Source of the DNA: Sphingobium limneticum
GTDB taxonomy: Bacteria; Pseudomonadota; Alphaproteobacteria; Sphingomonadales; Sphingomonadaceae
Direction of reading: 5' to 3'
DNA length: 64,000 nt
Assembly: GCF_008710155.1 (NCBI RefSeq)
Contig: NZ_VYPZ01000003.1
Coordinates: 124,001-188,000, forward strand
A model generated the notes under the pieces. It did no database searches. It worked only from the letters and a program-made list of their open reading frames with translations, and had not been told where the DNA came from. Made by a program: the position numbers and the translations under genes. Below, in pieces: positions 28,330-37,730 of this stretch (position 1 is the first letter of the stretch; every line of letters starts with the position of its first letter).

Positions 28330-28794
28330 ATGCGTGGTTTCGACCTCACCCCCTATCGCCGCTCCACCGTGGGTTTCGATCGTCTGTTCGACCTGATCGA
28401 AAATAATGCCCGGTTGGCGCAAGGCGACAATTATCCGCCCTTCAATATCGAGCGACTGTCGGAAGACCGGTATCGCGTGACGCTGGCCATCGCCGGCTTC
28501 CGCCCCGACGAGATCGACATTACCGCTCAGCAGAACCTGCTCCAGGTGATCGGGCGAAAGGATGACGCCTCCTCTGCGGATCGCTCCAAATTCCTTCATG
28601 TCGGCATCGCGAACCGCAGCTTCGAGCGCCGCTTCGAACTCGCCGATTTCGTGCGAGTCGAAAAGGCCGACCTGGCCGATGGCCTTCTGACTATCGAACT
28701 CGTGCGCGAAGTGCCCGAAGCGATGAAGCCCAAGAAGATCGCCGTCAATGGCGGTCAGCTGGTCGACATCAACAAGGACCGCGACGCCGCCTGA
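28330..28794 (+). CDS. Small heat shock protein, Hsp20/IbpA family
   Basis: The 154-residue protein has the alpha-crystallin domain layout of IbpA: PYRRSTVGFDRLFDLIE at the N-terminus, NIERLSEDRYRVTLAIAGF, then the terminal RSFERRFELADFV strands. It should hold unfolding proteins in the cytoplasm during heat stress. The ATG at 28330 is chosen because GGGAG lies 9 bases upstream; an in-frame ATG at 28324 is too close to it. Sigma-32 and thermometer elements lie upstream. Confidence 0.92.
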   Translation: MRGFDLTPYRRSTVGFDRLFDLIENNARLAQGDNYPPFNIERLSEDRYRVTLAIAGFRPDEIDITAQQNLLQVIGRKDDASSADRSKFLHVGIANRSFERRFELADFVRVEKADLADGLLTIELVREVPEAMKPKKIAVNGGQLVDINKDRDAA

Positions 28795-28819
28795 TCCGGC
28801 TTCGATCGGAAATTGGAAA

Positions 28820-28849
28820 GGGCGCGGCCATCCGGTCGCGCCCTATTTT
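28820..28849 (+). terminator. Intrinsic terminator after hsp20
   Basis: GGGCGCG (28820-28826) pairs with CGCGCCC (28837-28843), extended by an inner CC/GG pair, and is followed by TATTTT. It ends the hsp20 transcript before the convergent kup gene. Confidence 0.85.
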
Positions 28850-28919
28850 GCTGTCCTATCTGGAAACGATCGCTCATTATCGTTCCACTCAGGACGGTGT
28901 GAACTTCCAGATATGAAAA

Positions 28920-30845
28920 TCAGATTTCGACCTGACTGCCCAATTCCACGACCCGGTTGGTCGGCAGGCGGAAAAACTCCATCGCGCTTTCCGCGTTGCG
29001 CAGCATCCAGGCGAAGATTTTCTCCCGCCACAACGGCATGCCCGGCTTGGCCGAGGGGAGCAACGTCTGGCGCGCCAGGAAAAAGCTGGTGTCCATCATC
29101 TTGAACGCCTGACCGCACCCGGTGACGTTCTTGAGCGCGGCCGGCACGTCCGGCTCCTGCATGAAGCCATATTGCAGGACCATGCGGAAAAAGCCCCGGC
29201 CCAGATCCTCCAGCTTGCAGCGGCCGTCATCCTCGACCACCGGCACGTCCCTGATCTTCACCGTCAGCAGGATCACCCGTTCGTGCAGTACCTTGTTATG
29301 CTTCAAATTATGCAGCAGCGCATGGGGAACGCCATCGGGCGTGGAGGTCATGAACACGGCCGTGCCGGGCACGCGTACTGCGCTGTTGGCGGCGGAGGCC
29401 ACGAAGACCGGGATCGGCATGGCCGCTTCGCGCAACCGGTCCTGCACCAGCCGGCGACCGCGCGACCAGGTCGTCAGCAGCGTGAAGACGATGAAGCCGA
29501 TCAGCAGCGGGAACCAGCCGCCGTCCGGCACCTTGGTCAGGTTCGCCGCCAGATAGGCGCCGTCGACCAGATAGAAAATGCCGAGCACCGGCGCGGCATA
29601 ATACCATTTCCAATGCCACAGGCGGTACAGCACCACCGTCAGCAGCACATTGTCGATGAACATCGCCCCGGTAACGGCAATGCCATAGGCAGCGGTCAGG
29701 TTGGACGATGTCTGGAACACCAGCACCAGCAGGATGACCATGACCATCAAACCCCAGTTGATCAGGGGAATGTAGATCTGACCCGCGGTCGACGCGCTGG
29801 TATGTTCGATCCGCAAGCGGGGCATGAAACCCAGCTGGATCGCCTGCTGCGTGACGGAGAAGGCACCGGATATCACCGCCTGGCTCGCGATGATCGCGGC
29901 CAGCGTCGCCAGCACGATCAGCGGCAACTGGCCCCATTGCGGGGCGAGATTGTAGAAGGGGCTGTGCAGCGCGGCCGCGCCTTCGCGGAACAGCAGCGCG
30001 CCCTGCCCCATATAGTTGAGCATCAGCGCCGGCAGCACGAAGGCGAGCCAGGACACGCGGATCGGATTGCGACCGAAATGCCCCATATCGGCATAGAGCG
30101 CCTCGGCCCCGGTTACGGCCAGCACCACAGACCCCAGCGCCAGGAAAGCCGGCAGCGGATCGGTGACGAAGAACATCACTGCCCAATAGGGATTGAAGGC
30201 ATAGAGGATACCCGGCGTCTTCATGATCGAAATCACGCCCAGCGCCGCAATCGTGATGAAATAGGTCAGCATGATCGGGCCAAAGAAGGCCGCGACCCGG
30301 TTGGTGCCCAGCCCCTGTATCCAGAACAGGCCGAGCAGGATGACGATCGCCACCGGCAAAATCGCCGGTGCCAGTGCTGGATTATAGACGGTCAGGCCCT
30401 CGACCGCCGACAGCACCGACACGGCCGGGGTGATCATCGAGTCGCCATAGAAAAGCGCCGTCGCAAATACGCCCAGCAATACGATGCCGCGCGACCAGCG
30501 CTGCGTCTTCGTCTGCCCGTTGATCAGCGCCAGCAGCGCCAGGCTGCCGCCCTCGCCCTTGTTATCGGCGCGCATGATGATGCTGACATATTTCAGCGTC
30601 ACCACCAGCATCATCGACCAGAACATCAGGCTGATGACGCCCAATATATGGTCGGCGTCCAGCGTCAGGTGATGATGGCCGTGGAAGGTTTCGCGAAAGG
30701 CATAAAGCGGACTGGTACCGATATCGCCGAAGACGATGCCGATCGCCCCGACTACCAGTTTTACCGTCGCTTTCTGCCGCGCATGTCCATGACCGCCCTC
30801 TTCCTCGTCGGAAGCCGGAGCGGTGTTGGGAAGGAGGTCAGCCAT
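28920..30845 (-). CDS. kup: KUP-family low-affinity potassium transporter
   Basis: The 641-residue protein has the KUP layout: an early [15 protein letters not shown] motif, about 12 membrane helices, and a soluble C-terminal domain. It takes up potassium with protons across the inner membrane. It is convergent with hsp20 and shares its direction with the ccm operon upstream, 123 bases away. The ATG at 30845 gives the usual short acidic N-terminus; its ribosome-binding site is weak. Confidence 0.95.
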   Translation of the reverse strand: MADLLPNTAPASDEEEGGHGHARQKATVKLVVGAIGIVFGDIGTSPLYAFRETFHGHHHLTLDADHILGVISLMFWSMMLVVTLKYVSIIMRADNKGEGGSLALLALINGQTKTQRWSRGIVLLGVFATALFYGDSMITPAVSVLSAVEGLTVYNPALAPAILPVAIVILLGLFWIQGLGTNRVAAFFGPIMLTYFITIAALGVISIMKTPGILYAFNPYWAVMFFVTDPLPAFLALGSVVLAVTGAEALYADMGHFGRNPIRVSWLAFVLPALMLNYMGQGALLFREGAAALHSPFYNLAPQWGQLPLIVLATLAAIIASQAVISGAFSVTQQAIQLGFMPRLRIEHTSASTAGQIYIPLINWGLMVMVILLVLVFQTSSNLTAAYGIAVTGAMFIDNVLLTVVLYRLWHWKWYYAAPVLGIFYLVDGAYLAANLTKVPDGGWFPLLIGFIVFTLLTTWSRGRRLVQDRLREAAMPIPVFVASAANSAVRVPGTAVFMTSTPDGVPHALLHNLKHNKVLHERVILLTVKIRDVPVVEDDGRCKLEDLGRGFFRMVLQYGFMQEPDVPAALKNVTGCGQAFKMMDTSFFLARQTLLPSAKPGMPLWREKIFAWMLRNAESAMEFFRLPTNRVVELGSQVEI

Positions 30846-30968
30846 GAAGGATCATGCTCGTATCGACACCCAATAGGGGGCGCATGGCGGAATAGCCCGC
30901 ACGACCCCTGTAAACCGCCGCGCCCTATCACGGCTCTGTGGAGCACGCAATGCGGACGCTGCACTGCA

Positions 30969-31613
30969 TCATTGGGACGGCGGCGCGCCCGCTGCAAGCA
31001 TGGCGTCGATACGCGCGATGCTGGCGTCGAGTTCCGCCTTCACCTGGCTGCCCGCCGGCGCGCTGTCCGCCAATGGCTTCCACAGGTCGCGTGCCGCCTG
31101 CAACTGGCCGTTGCGAACCAGGGCAAGTCCGTAGAAATAACGCGGCGCCGGGCCTTCGGGATCAAGCGCCAATGCGCGGCGATAGGCGAAATCGGCGCCA
31201 GGGGATACGACGCCATCGGCGTGGGCGATCAGCGCATTGCCCAAACCCAGCCACAGATTGGCATCGTCTGGCGCGGCGCGCAGGCCCGACAGCAAGACAT
31301 TGGCCGCTTCCTTGGTCTTGCCCTGCCGCGCCAGCCCGTCGGACAGCATCATCCACTGCGCCGCAGGACCGAATCGCTCGGCCAGACCGCGCCGCCGCTC
31401 CGCCAGACTTTCGTCGAACTTCTCGCCGGCCGCGTCCTTGGCGAGACGCGGTGCGCCCGCCAGTCCCGGATTGCCCTGCCAGGCGTAACCGGCAAGGCCC
31501 AGCAGCAGCGCAGCCGCACTGATTTCGCGAGTCGATCGCGGAATGCGGCCGATCAACAGCAGCGCAAGGAAGGCGATGGCCGCCAGACCAAAGGCAAGAA
31601 ACCAGCCGGTCAT
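30969..31613 (-). CDS. Cytochrome c biogenesis CcmI-like TPR protein
   Basis: The 214-residue protein has an N-terminal membrane pair (MTGWFLAFGLAAIAFLALLLI, then a second helix near residue 30) and TPR repeats such as ANLWLGLGNALIAHADG. This matches CcmI, which presents apocytochrome c to the CcmF/CcmH haem lyase. The ATG at 31613 overlaps the ccmH stop by 4 bases. It closes the ccm gene run. Confidence 0.85.
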   Translation of the reverse strand: MTGWFLAFGLAAIAFLALLLIGRIPRSTREISAAALLLGLAGYAWQGNPGLAGAPRLAKDAAGEKFDESLAERRRGLAERFGPAAQWMMLSDGLARQGKTKEAANVLLSGLRAAPDDANLWLGLGNALIAHADGVVSPGADFAYRRALALDPEGPAPRYFYGLALVRNGQLQAARDLWKPLADSAPAGSQVKAELDASIARIDAMLAAGAPPSQ

Positions 31614-32020
31614 GCGCGCGTCCTCCGCTTGATCCGCCCGCGCAAGAGCAGCAGTCCCAGTCCGAGCAGCAGGACCGGCGCAGCCCATAACGGCCACAGG
31701 ATCGGCGCGGCGGTGGGTTCATAACTGACCCAGTCGCCATAGCGGGCGATCAGCCAGCTACGGATCGACTCGGGCTGCTCGCCGGCCATGATGCGCTCGC
31801 GGATCTGCGATCGCATGTCGCCGGCCATGCTGGCGCCCGAATCGGCGATCGACTGGCTTTGGCAGGTGAGGCAGCGGATGGTTTCCATCAGCGCCTTCGC
31901 CTTGCGCTCCTGCGCAGCGTCGGGAATCTGTCGGTCGGCCCAGGGCGCAGGCGGCAGCGCGGTCTGCGCTGCGGCTGGCACCGCGAGCAGCGCGCACAAA
32001 AGAGCAAGGATCAGCTTCAT
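31610..32020 (-). CDS. ccmH: Cytochrome c-type biogenesis protein CcmH
   Basis: The 136-residue protein has a signal peptide (LILALLCALLAVPAAAQ), the redox motif RCLTCQSQ (LRCxxC-like) and a C-terminal membrane anchor. It reduces the apocytochrome CXXCH disulfide before haem attachment. The ATG at 32020 overlaps the ccmG stop (ATGA). Confidence 0.93.
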   Translation of the reverse strand: MKLILALLCALLAVPAAAQTALPPAPWADRQIPDAAQERKAKALMETIRCLTCQSQSIADSGASMAGDMRSQIRERIMAGEQPESIRSWLIARYGDWVSYEPTAAPILWPLWAAPVLLLGLGLLLLRGRIKRRTRA

Positions 32021-32544
32021 TGCGCGTCCTTCAACCGGTCTAGGATCATCGGCACATCGTCCGCGCGAATATCCCCGATATGCTGGTAAGCGATCCGCCC
32101 CTTGCCATCGATCACGAAGGTTTCCGGCACGCCCGACGAACCGAGCGCCATCTGCACCGCGCTGCGGGCATCCAGGCCGATCCGGGCGTATGGATTGCCA
32201 TAGCGCTGGAGGAAGCCATCGACGTCCGGCCGGGCGTCGCGAATGGCGATCGCGTCTATCTCCACACCGGCCTGCTTGAGTGCCATCAGTTGCGGCGCTT
32301 CGGCGGCACAGGGCACACACCAGCTGGCGAAGATGTTGAGCAGGCGTGGCTTGCCCGTGACAAACTGGGCGCTGGCGAGCGCAGGCCGATCGCTGGCCGC
32401 CGCCGGCAGGGTGAAGGCCGGCAGCGGTTGCCCCACCAGCCGGGAATGGATCACGCGGTCGTCCGGCTTGAACAGGCCAGTGGCGAAAAGCCCGACAAAG
32501 GCGAGGAACAGGACGAGCGGCAGCCAGATCAGCAGCTTCCTCAT
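32017..32544 (-). CDS. ccmG: Thiol:disulfide interchange protein CcmG/DsbE
   Basis: A 175-residue, membrane-anchored thioredoxin-fold protein. The N-terminal helix is LLIWLPLVLFLAFVGLFATG, the active site is ASWCVPCAAEAP (WCxxC), and GVPETFVID is the cis-proline strand. It supplies reductant for cytochrome c maturation in the periplasm. The ATG overlaps the ccmF stop by 4 bases, so the longer open frame upstream is not used. Confidence 0.95.
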   Translation of the reverse strand: MRKLLIWLPLVLFLAFVGLFATGLFKPDDRVIHSRLVGQPLPAFTLPAAASDRPALASAQFVTGKPRLLNIFASWCVPCAAEAPQLMALKQAGVEIDAIAIRDARPDVDGFLQRYGNPYARIGLDARSAVQMALGSSGVPETFVIDGKGRIAYQHIGDIRADDVPMILDRLKDAQ

Positions 32545-34490
32545 GCCTCGACGCCCTCTGTCGTCATATTGTGGTTGTGGGGCCGCCATTTCATCACCCA
32601 GCCACGCCGCTCCCGTCCGACCAGCGCCAGCGCGCCGCCGAGTGCAATCATGATGCCGCCCAGCCAGATCAGCGTGACGAAGGGCTTCCACCAGATGCGC
32701 AACTGCCAGCGGCCGCCCTCCACTTCCTCACCCAGCACGACATAAAGCTGCCCGTCCCATCGAGTCAGCAATGCCGCTTCGCTGGTCGTGGTCGGCGGTG
32801 AGGCGAAGAAGCGCGACTGCGGCCGGATGACGACCGAACTGCCGCCCCGACCGGCATCCATATCCGCCTGAAGCGCGGTCCAGTTGTCGCCGGCGATCGG
32901 CGTGATCTGACGGAAACGGATCGACCAACCGGCGGTCTGGATCATGTCGCCCGGTCGTGCCGCCACAAGTTTTTCGACCGTAAAGGCGGAGTCGCAGGCC
33001 ATGCCGGCCAAGCTGACGGCGCAGCCCAGATGCGCGACGACCATGCCATAGGTGAAGAGTGGGGTGCGCAACAGCTTGCGCTTCCACAGCGGAGCGAGGC
33101 TCGCGACGCCGACCGCAACTGCGATAACCAAACCCAGGAAGGGCAGGATGCCGATGCGACCCCAGGCGAAAAGAGACAGCGAGATGGACACCACAAACGC
33201 TATGGCGAGCGGCACCAGCAAACGTTTTCCAACAACGCCCGCCTTGTCCTTTCGCCAGCGGGTCAGCGGCCCTGCCGCCATGGCGACCATCAGCGCCAGC
33301 GCGATCGGCCCGGCGATCCGGTCGAAATAGGGTGCCCCCACCGAAACCTTGTGACCGAACGCCTCCGTCATCAGCGGATAGAGGGTGCCGATCAGCACGA
33401 GGCCCAATATGACCGTGAGCAGCAGATTGTTGACAACCAGCATGGTTTCGCGGCTGACCAGTTCAAACGGCGCGCCTTCGCGCACCGACCCGATCCGCCA
33501 GCCGAACAGCGCCAGCGCGCCGCCGATATAGAGAGCGAGCAGCGCCAGGATGAAGCTGCCGCGCTGCGGATCGACGGCGAAGGCATGAACGCTGGTCAAG
33601 ATGCCCGACCGGACCAGGAAGGTGCCGACCATCGACATGGAGAAAGCCACCACTGCCAGCATGATCGTCCAGGCCCGCAGTGCGTCGCGCGTCGCCAGCA
33701 CGGTAACGCTATGAAGCAGAGCCGTCGCCGCCAGCCAGGGCATGAGCGAGGCGTTTTCGACCGGATCCCAAAACCACCAGCCACCCCAGCCCAGCTCATA
33801 ATAGGCCCAATAGCTGCCCGCCGTGATGCCCAGCGTCAGCAATACCCACGCCGCAAGCACCCATGGCCGCATCGCGCGGGCGAAGGCGGCGTCCACCTGC
33901 CGCGTCAGCAAAGCACCGATGGCGAAGGAGAAGGCGACCGACAGGCCGACATAGCCCAGATAAAGGGTCGGCGGATGGAAGGCCAAACCGGGATCCTGCA
34001 ACAGCGGGTTCAGCCCCTGCCCGTCCGCTGGCGGCTGTGCGATGCGCGCGAAGGGGTTGGAGGAGAAAAGGAGGAAGGCGTAGAAACCGAGCGAAATAGC
34101 GGCCTGCCCGCCCAGCGTCGCCATATGCGCGTCACGTTTCAGGGCGCGCTCGAACAGGGCGACGGCGGCGCCCGCCACACCCATGACCGTGACCCACAGC
34201 AGCATCGAGCCTTCATGATTGCCCCAGGTGCCGGCGAATTTATAAAGCCAGGGCTTCATCGAATGGCTGTTGGTGGCGACCAGCAGCACGGACATATCCG
34301 ACCGCATGAACAGGGTGATCAGCGCGGCGAAGGCGATGGCGGTCAGGATGCCCTGCGTCACCGCGGCGGGCCGTACGGCGCCGAGCAGTTCGGGCTTGCC
34401 GCCCTTCAGGCCAGCAAAGGCCAGAACCAATTGTAACAGCGCGAGAGCAGCGGCGAACCAGAGCGCGGCGAGGCCGATTTCGGCGATCAT
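32541..34490 (-). CDS. ccmF: Cytochrome c-type biogenesis protein CcmF
   Basis: The 649-residue membrane protein carries the WWD haem-handling motif (WGGWWFWDPVENASLMPWL) and many helices. It is the haem lyase core that attaches haem to apocytochrome c. It follows ccmE after a 127-base gap holding a degenerate palindromic repeat and is coupled to ccmG downstream. Confidence 0.96.
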   Translation of the reverse strand: MIAEIGLAALWFAAALALLQLVLAFAGLKGGKPELLGAVRPAAVTQGILTAIAFAALITLFMRSDMSVLLVATNSHSMKPWLYKFAGTWGNHEGSMLLWVTVMGVAGAAVALFERALKRDAHMATLGGQAAISLGFYAFLLFSSNPFARIAQPPADGQGLNPLLQDPGLAFHPPTLYLGYVGLSVAFSFAIGALLTRQVDAAFARAMRPWVLAAWVLLTLGITAGSYWAYYELGWGGWWFWDPVENASLMPWLAATALLHSVTVLATRDALRAWTIMLAVVAFSMSMVGTFLVRSGILTSVHAFAVDPQRGSFILALLALYIGGALALFGWRIGSVREGAPFELVSRETMLVVNNLLLTVILGLVLIGTLYPLMTEAFGHKVSVGAPYFDRIAGPIALALMVAMAAGPLTRWRKDKAGVVGKRLLVPLAIAFVVSISLSLFAWGRIGILPFLGLVIAVAVGVASLAPLWKRKLLRTPLFTYGMVVAHLGCAVSLAGMACDSAFTVEKLVAARPGDMIQTAGWSIRFRQITPIAGDNWTALQADMDAGRGGSSVVIRPQSRFFASPPTTTSEAALLTRWDGQLYVVLGEEVEGGRWQLRIWWKPFVTLIWLGGIMIALGGALALVGRERRGWVMKWRPHNHNMTTEGVEA

Positions 34491-34512
34491 GCGCGCACCC
34501 CATCTACATCTT

Positions 34513-34602
34513 CGTCACGCCAGCGAAGGCTGACATCCTTCTTCTCCGGGCATGCCATCAGGAAGGCATTGATATCCCAGCCTTTGCCGGGATGACGGTG
34601 AG
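34513..34602. repeat. Degenerate GCGAAGGC-type palindromic repeat
   Basis: CAGCGAAGGCTG near 34520 and a CCCAGCC...CCGGGATGACGG segment near 34575-34600 resemble decayed arms of the repeat at 57437-57514. It lies in the ccmE-ccmF gap. Confidence 0.55.
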
Positions 34603-34617
34603 GAGGAAAACCCATCG

Positions 34618-35064
34618 TCACTTGTCCGCCTTCATCTCATGCGTCGTCTCATTATAGGTCATGCCTTCCAATTCGCGGGGCATGTAGCGTTCGTCATGCT
34701 TGGCGAGCAGGTTGGTGGCGATGAAGGTGCCCTTCGCATCGAATGCCCCCTCCGCCACGACGCCGCTGCCTTCCTTGAACAGGTCGGGCGCGATGCCGCT
34801 GAAGGTGGCGGGCACGGTCGCCTTGCCGTCGGTGACGTCGAAATGGATGGTGATGCCGTCGGCCGCGCGCTTCAGGCTGCCCTTGACCACCATGCCGCCC
34901 AGGCGGATCGCCTTGCCGGGTTCGGCACCCTTGGTCTTTACGTCAGCCGGCGCATAGAAATAGGCAGCCTCATCCTTCAAGGCGGAGGCCGCGAGCAAGC
35001 CGGCGCCGACCAGCGCCACCAGCGCCGCCAGCGCGAGGATCAGCCGTTGATGCTTGGCCTTCAT
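34618..35064 (-). CDS. ccmE: Cytochrome c maturation haem chaperone CcmE
   Basis: The 148-residue protein has an N-terminal membrane anchor (LILALAALVALVGAGLLAAS) and an OB-fold periplasmic domain with IRLGGMVVKGSL. The C-terminal LLAKHDERYMP contains the haem-binding histidine. It carries haem from CcmC to CcmF. The ATG at 35064 follows the ccmD stop by 10 bases. Confidence 0.96.
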   Translation of the reverse strand: MKAKHQRLILALAALVALVGAGLLAASALKDEAAYFYAPADVKTKGAEPGKAIRLGGMVVKGSLKRAADGITIHFDVTDGKATVPATFSGIAPDLFKEGSGVVAEGAFDAKGTFIATNLLAKHDERYMPRELEGMTYNETTHEMKADK

Positions 35065-35074
35065 GATCGCGCCT

Positions 35075-35206
35075 TCACCCGCGATTCGACAGTTGATCGG
35101 CGCGGCGCTCCGCACTGCGCATGGAACGCCAGCTTACCAGACTGACGAGCGCGGTGCCGGCTAGCGTCACCGCATAGGCGGCAATCACGAAAGCCCATTG
35201 GTTCAT
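35075..35206 (-). CDS. ccmD: Haem exporter protein CcmD (43 residues)
   Basis: A short open frame between ccmC and ccmE translates to 43 residues beginning MNQWAFVIAAYAVTLAGTAL, a single membrane helix, followed by a basic stretch WRSMRSAERRADQL. This is the CcmD pattern and position. An ATG 3 bases upstream is an alternative start. CcmD helps release CcmE from CcmC. Confidence 0.88.
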   Translation of the reverse strand: MNQWAFVIAAYAVTLAGTALVSLVSWRSMRSAERRADQLSNRG

Positions 35207-35210
35207 CATC

Positions 35211-35936
35211 CTACCCTCTTGCCAGGCGCTGCATGCGCGCCTCGACCTTATTTTCTGCCAGTATCGCCCGCATACGCATCAGCACGATGGCGCCGAAGAG
35301 CAGGCTGAAACCCAATAATGTCAAGCCCAGCGGCCAGAGCAGCGACCCATCGATGCTGGACCCGCGCAGCGTGATCGATGGCCCCTGGTGAAGGCTGTTC
35401 CACCACACGACCGATCGGTTGATGATCGGAATGTTGACCGCGCCGACCAGCCCGAAGATCGCCGTAACGTTGCTGACCCCGCCCTGCTGCCCCTGCCGCG
35501 CGCTGGCATTGGCGAGCGCGATATAGCCGAGATAAAGGAAGAAAAGGACCAGCATCGACGTCATCCGCCCGTCCCATTCCCACCAAGTACCCCATGTCGG
35601 ACGGCCCCAGATGGAGCCGGTCATCAGGCAGATGGCGGTGAACAGCGCACCCGGCGCGGCGATCGCGCGGCCAGCGACGGCCGCCAGCGGATGACGCCAG
35701 ACCAGTTGCATCAGCGCCGCGATGGCGATGCCGGTCCAGCCGCCCATCCCCAGCCAGGCGGCAGGTACATGTATATAGAGTATCCGGACCGTCTGCCCCT
35801 GAAGATAATCAGCCGGTGTCACGAACAGGCCGCAAGCAGCGCCGACGAGCAGCAGCAGCAGACCGGACCAGAAGAGCCATCCCGTCAGCGGACGTGCAAT
35901 CTTCAAAAAGCGGGCAGGATTGGCGAAACGATGCAT
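35211..35936 (-). CDS. ccmC: Haem exporter/chaperone protein CcmC
   Basis: The 241-residue protein has six membrane helices and the tryptophan-rich haem motif WGRPTWGTWWEWDGR. It loads haem onto CcmE. The ATG at 35936 is chosen because MHRFANPARFLKIARPL matches CcmC N-termini; the open frame continues upstream into the purF promoter region. ccmA and ccmB are not upstream here and must lie elsewhere if present. Confidence 0.95.
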   Translation of the reverse strand: MHRFANPARFLKIARPLTGWLFWSGLLLLLVGAACGLFVTPADYLQGQTVRILYIHVPAAWLGMGGWTGIAIAALMQLVWRHPLAAVAGRAIAAPGALFTAICLMTGSIWGRPTWGTWWEWDGRMTSMLVLFFLYLGYIALANASARQGQQGGVSNVTAIFGLVGAVNIPIINRSVVWWNSLHQGPSITLRGSSIDGSLLWPLGLTLLGFSLLFGAIVLMRMRAILAENKVEARMQRLARG

Positions 35937-36131
35937 CAGGATCGAGTCTGTAGCCGGGCAAGCGGAACAGCGCCAGTAGGGCATTTTGCCGATAGACCGA
36001 CCGCCGAAACGCAGCGTTGCCACAGCCTGCCACGCTTTTTTGTTACAGGAGGGCGACAAACGGCGCGAGAGTGACTATATGCGCGCACAAGAGACAACCC
36101 CGGTCGCATCTTGGGGTTGTCAGGAACGGCT

Positions 36132-37610
36132 ATGGAACCGCTCACACCCATGTTTACGACAAACCCCTTCGACGACGACAAGTTGCGCGAGGAATGTGGC
36201 ATTTTCGGCGTTTCCGGTGCGGAAACGGCGTCTGCCATGGTCGCGCTCGGCCTTCACGCTCTGCAACATCGCGGGCAGGAAGCCGCAGGCATCACCAGCT
36301 GGGACGGGCATGATTTCCATACCCACCGGGCGATGGGCCATGTGGCGGGCAATTTCGACCGGGACGAAGTGATTCGTGGCCTGCCGGGCGATACCGCCTG
36401 CGGCCATGTGCGCTATTCGACCACCGGTGAAACGTCGCTGCGCAACGTTCAGCCGCTCTATGCGGAATTGAACAGCGGTGGGTTCGCCATTGCCCATAAT
36501 GGCAATATCTCCAACGCGATGAAGGTGCGCCGCGAACTGATTCGCCGCGGCTCCATCTTCCAGTCGACGTCCGATACCGAAGTCATCATCCATCTGGTGG
36601 CGACCTCCAGCTATCGCACGTTGCTCGACAAGTTCATCGACGCATTGAAGCAGGTCGAGGGCGCCTATTCGCTGATCGTGATGACGCCCGAAGGCATGAT
36701 CGCCTGCCGCGACCCGCTGGGCATCCGTCCGCTGGTGATGGGCAAGCTGGGCGATTCGACGATTTTCGCGTCGGAAACCGTGGCGCTGGACGTGGTCGGT
36801 GCCGATTATGTCCGCACCATCGATCCGGGCGAATTGGTGATCGTCACCAATGACGGCAATATCCGCTCGCACCGTCCGTTCGGTGAGACGCATGCCCGTC
36901 CCTGCATTTTCGAGCATGTCTATTTCAGCCGGCCCGATTCGATCATCGACAATTCCAGCGTCTATTCGGTCCGCAAGGCGATCGGCGCGCAGTTGGCGAT
37001 CGAAAATCCGGTCGAGGCCGATTATGTCATTCCGGTGCCGGATAGCGGCGTGCCGGCGGCGATCGGCTATGCCCAGCAGTCGGGCATTCCGTTCGAACTG
37101 GGCATCATCCGCTCGCACTATATCGGCCGCACCTTCATCCAGCCGGGCGACAAGGTCCGCCATCTGGGCGTGAAGCTGAAGCACAACGCCAATCGCGCGC
37201 TGATCCAAGGCAAGAAGATCGTGCTGATCGACGATTCGATCGTGCGCGGTACGACGTCGCTCAAGATCGTGCAGATGATGCGCGAAGCGGGCGCGGCCGA
37301 AGTGCATATGCGCATCGCGTCGCCGCCGACCAAGCATAGCTGCTTCTATGGCGTCGATACGCCGGAGCGGACGAAGCTGCTGGCGCACAAGCTGGACGTG
37401 GGCGGCATGCAGGATTTCATCCACGCCGACAGCCTGTCCTTCATCTCGATCGACGGCCTGTACAAAGCGCTGGGCGAAGCCAAGCGCGCGGACATCCGCC
37501 CGCAATATTGCGATGCCTGTTTCACCGGCGACTATCCCACCAAACTGACCGATCAGGATGATGCGGTGGTGACCAACCAGTTGGAACTGCTGGCCGAACG
37601 CGTCGTCTGA
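36132..37610 (+). CDS. purF: Amidophosphoribosyltransferase
   Basis: The 492-residue enzyme carries the N-terminal nucleophile cysteine after a propeptide (KLREECGIFGVSG) and the PRPP-binding loop VLIDDSIVRGTTS. It makes phosphoribosylamine, the first step of purine synthesis. The ATG at 36132 has AGGA 8 bases upstream; an in-frame ATG at 36150 would leave a shorter propeptide. Divergent from the ccm operon. Confidence 0.96.
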   Translation: MEPLTPMFTTNPFDDDKLREECGIFGVSGAETASAMVALGLHALQHRGQEAAGITSWDGHDFHTHRAMGHVAGNFDRDEVIRGLPGDTACGHVRYSTTGETSLRNVQPLYAELNSGGFAIAHNGNISNAMKVRRELIRRGSIFQSTSDTEVIIHLVATSSYRTLLDKFIDALKQVEGAYSLIVMTPEGMIACRDPLGIRPLVMGKLGDSTIFASETVALDVVGADYVRTIDPGELVIVTNDGNIRSHRPFGETHARPCIFEHVYFSRPDSIIDNSSVYSVRKAIGAQLAIENPVEADYVIPVPDSGVPAAIGYAQQSGIPFELGIIRSHYIGRTFIQPGDKVRHLGVKLKHNANRALIQGKKIVLIDDSIVRGTTSLKIVQMMREAGAAEVHMRIASPPTKHSCFYGVDTPERTKLLAHKLDVGGMQDFIHADSLSFISIDGLYKALGEAKRADIRPQYCDACFTGDYPTKLTDQDDAVVTNQLELLAERVV

Positions 37611-37623
37611 CAAGCATAAATCC

Positions 37624-37724
37624 CCGTTCGTCCTGAGTAGCCACTGAGCGAAGTCGAAGTGGCGTATCGAAGGATCCCTCGATACGGGTCTTCGCCAAAC
37701 TCAGGCCCTCCTCAGGACGAACGG
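37624..37724. repeat. Full-length TTCGTCCTGAG-type inverted repeat
   Basis: The outer 14 bases (37624-37637 and 37711-37724) are perfect inverted copies (CCGTTCGTCCTGAG). An inner arm includes CGTATCGAAGG facing CGATACG near the centre. It fills the purF-SDR gap and ends 6 bases before the SDR start codon, so it may form that gene's leader structure. Confidence 0.9.
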
Positions 37725-37730
37725 ATTTCC

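Noticed and set aside
29172..31724. Long plus-strand frame (850 codons) opposite kup and ccmI
   Set aside because: Antisense to two recognised genes and with the same His/Arg/Gln-rich composition; not a real gene.
33030..34436. Long plus-strand frame (468 codons) opposite ccmF
   Set aside because: Antisense shadow of the ccmF coding frame.
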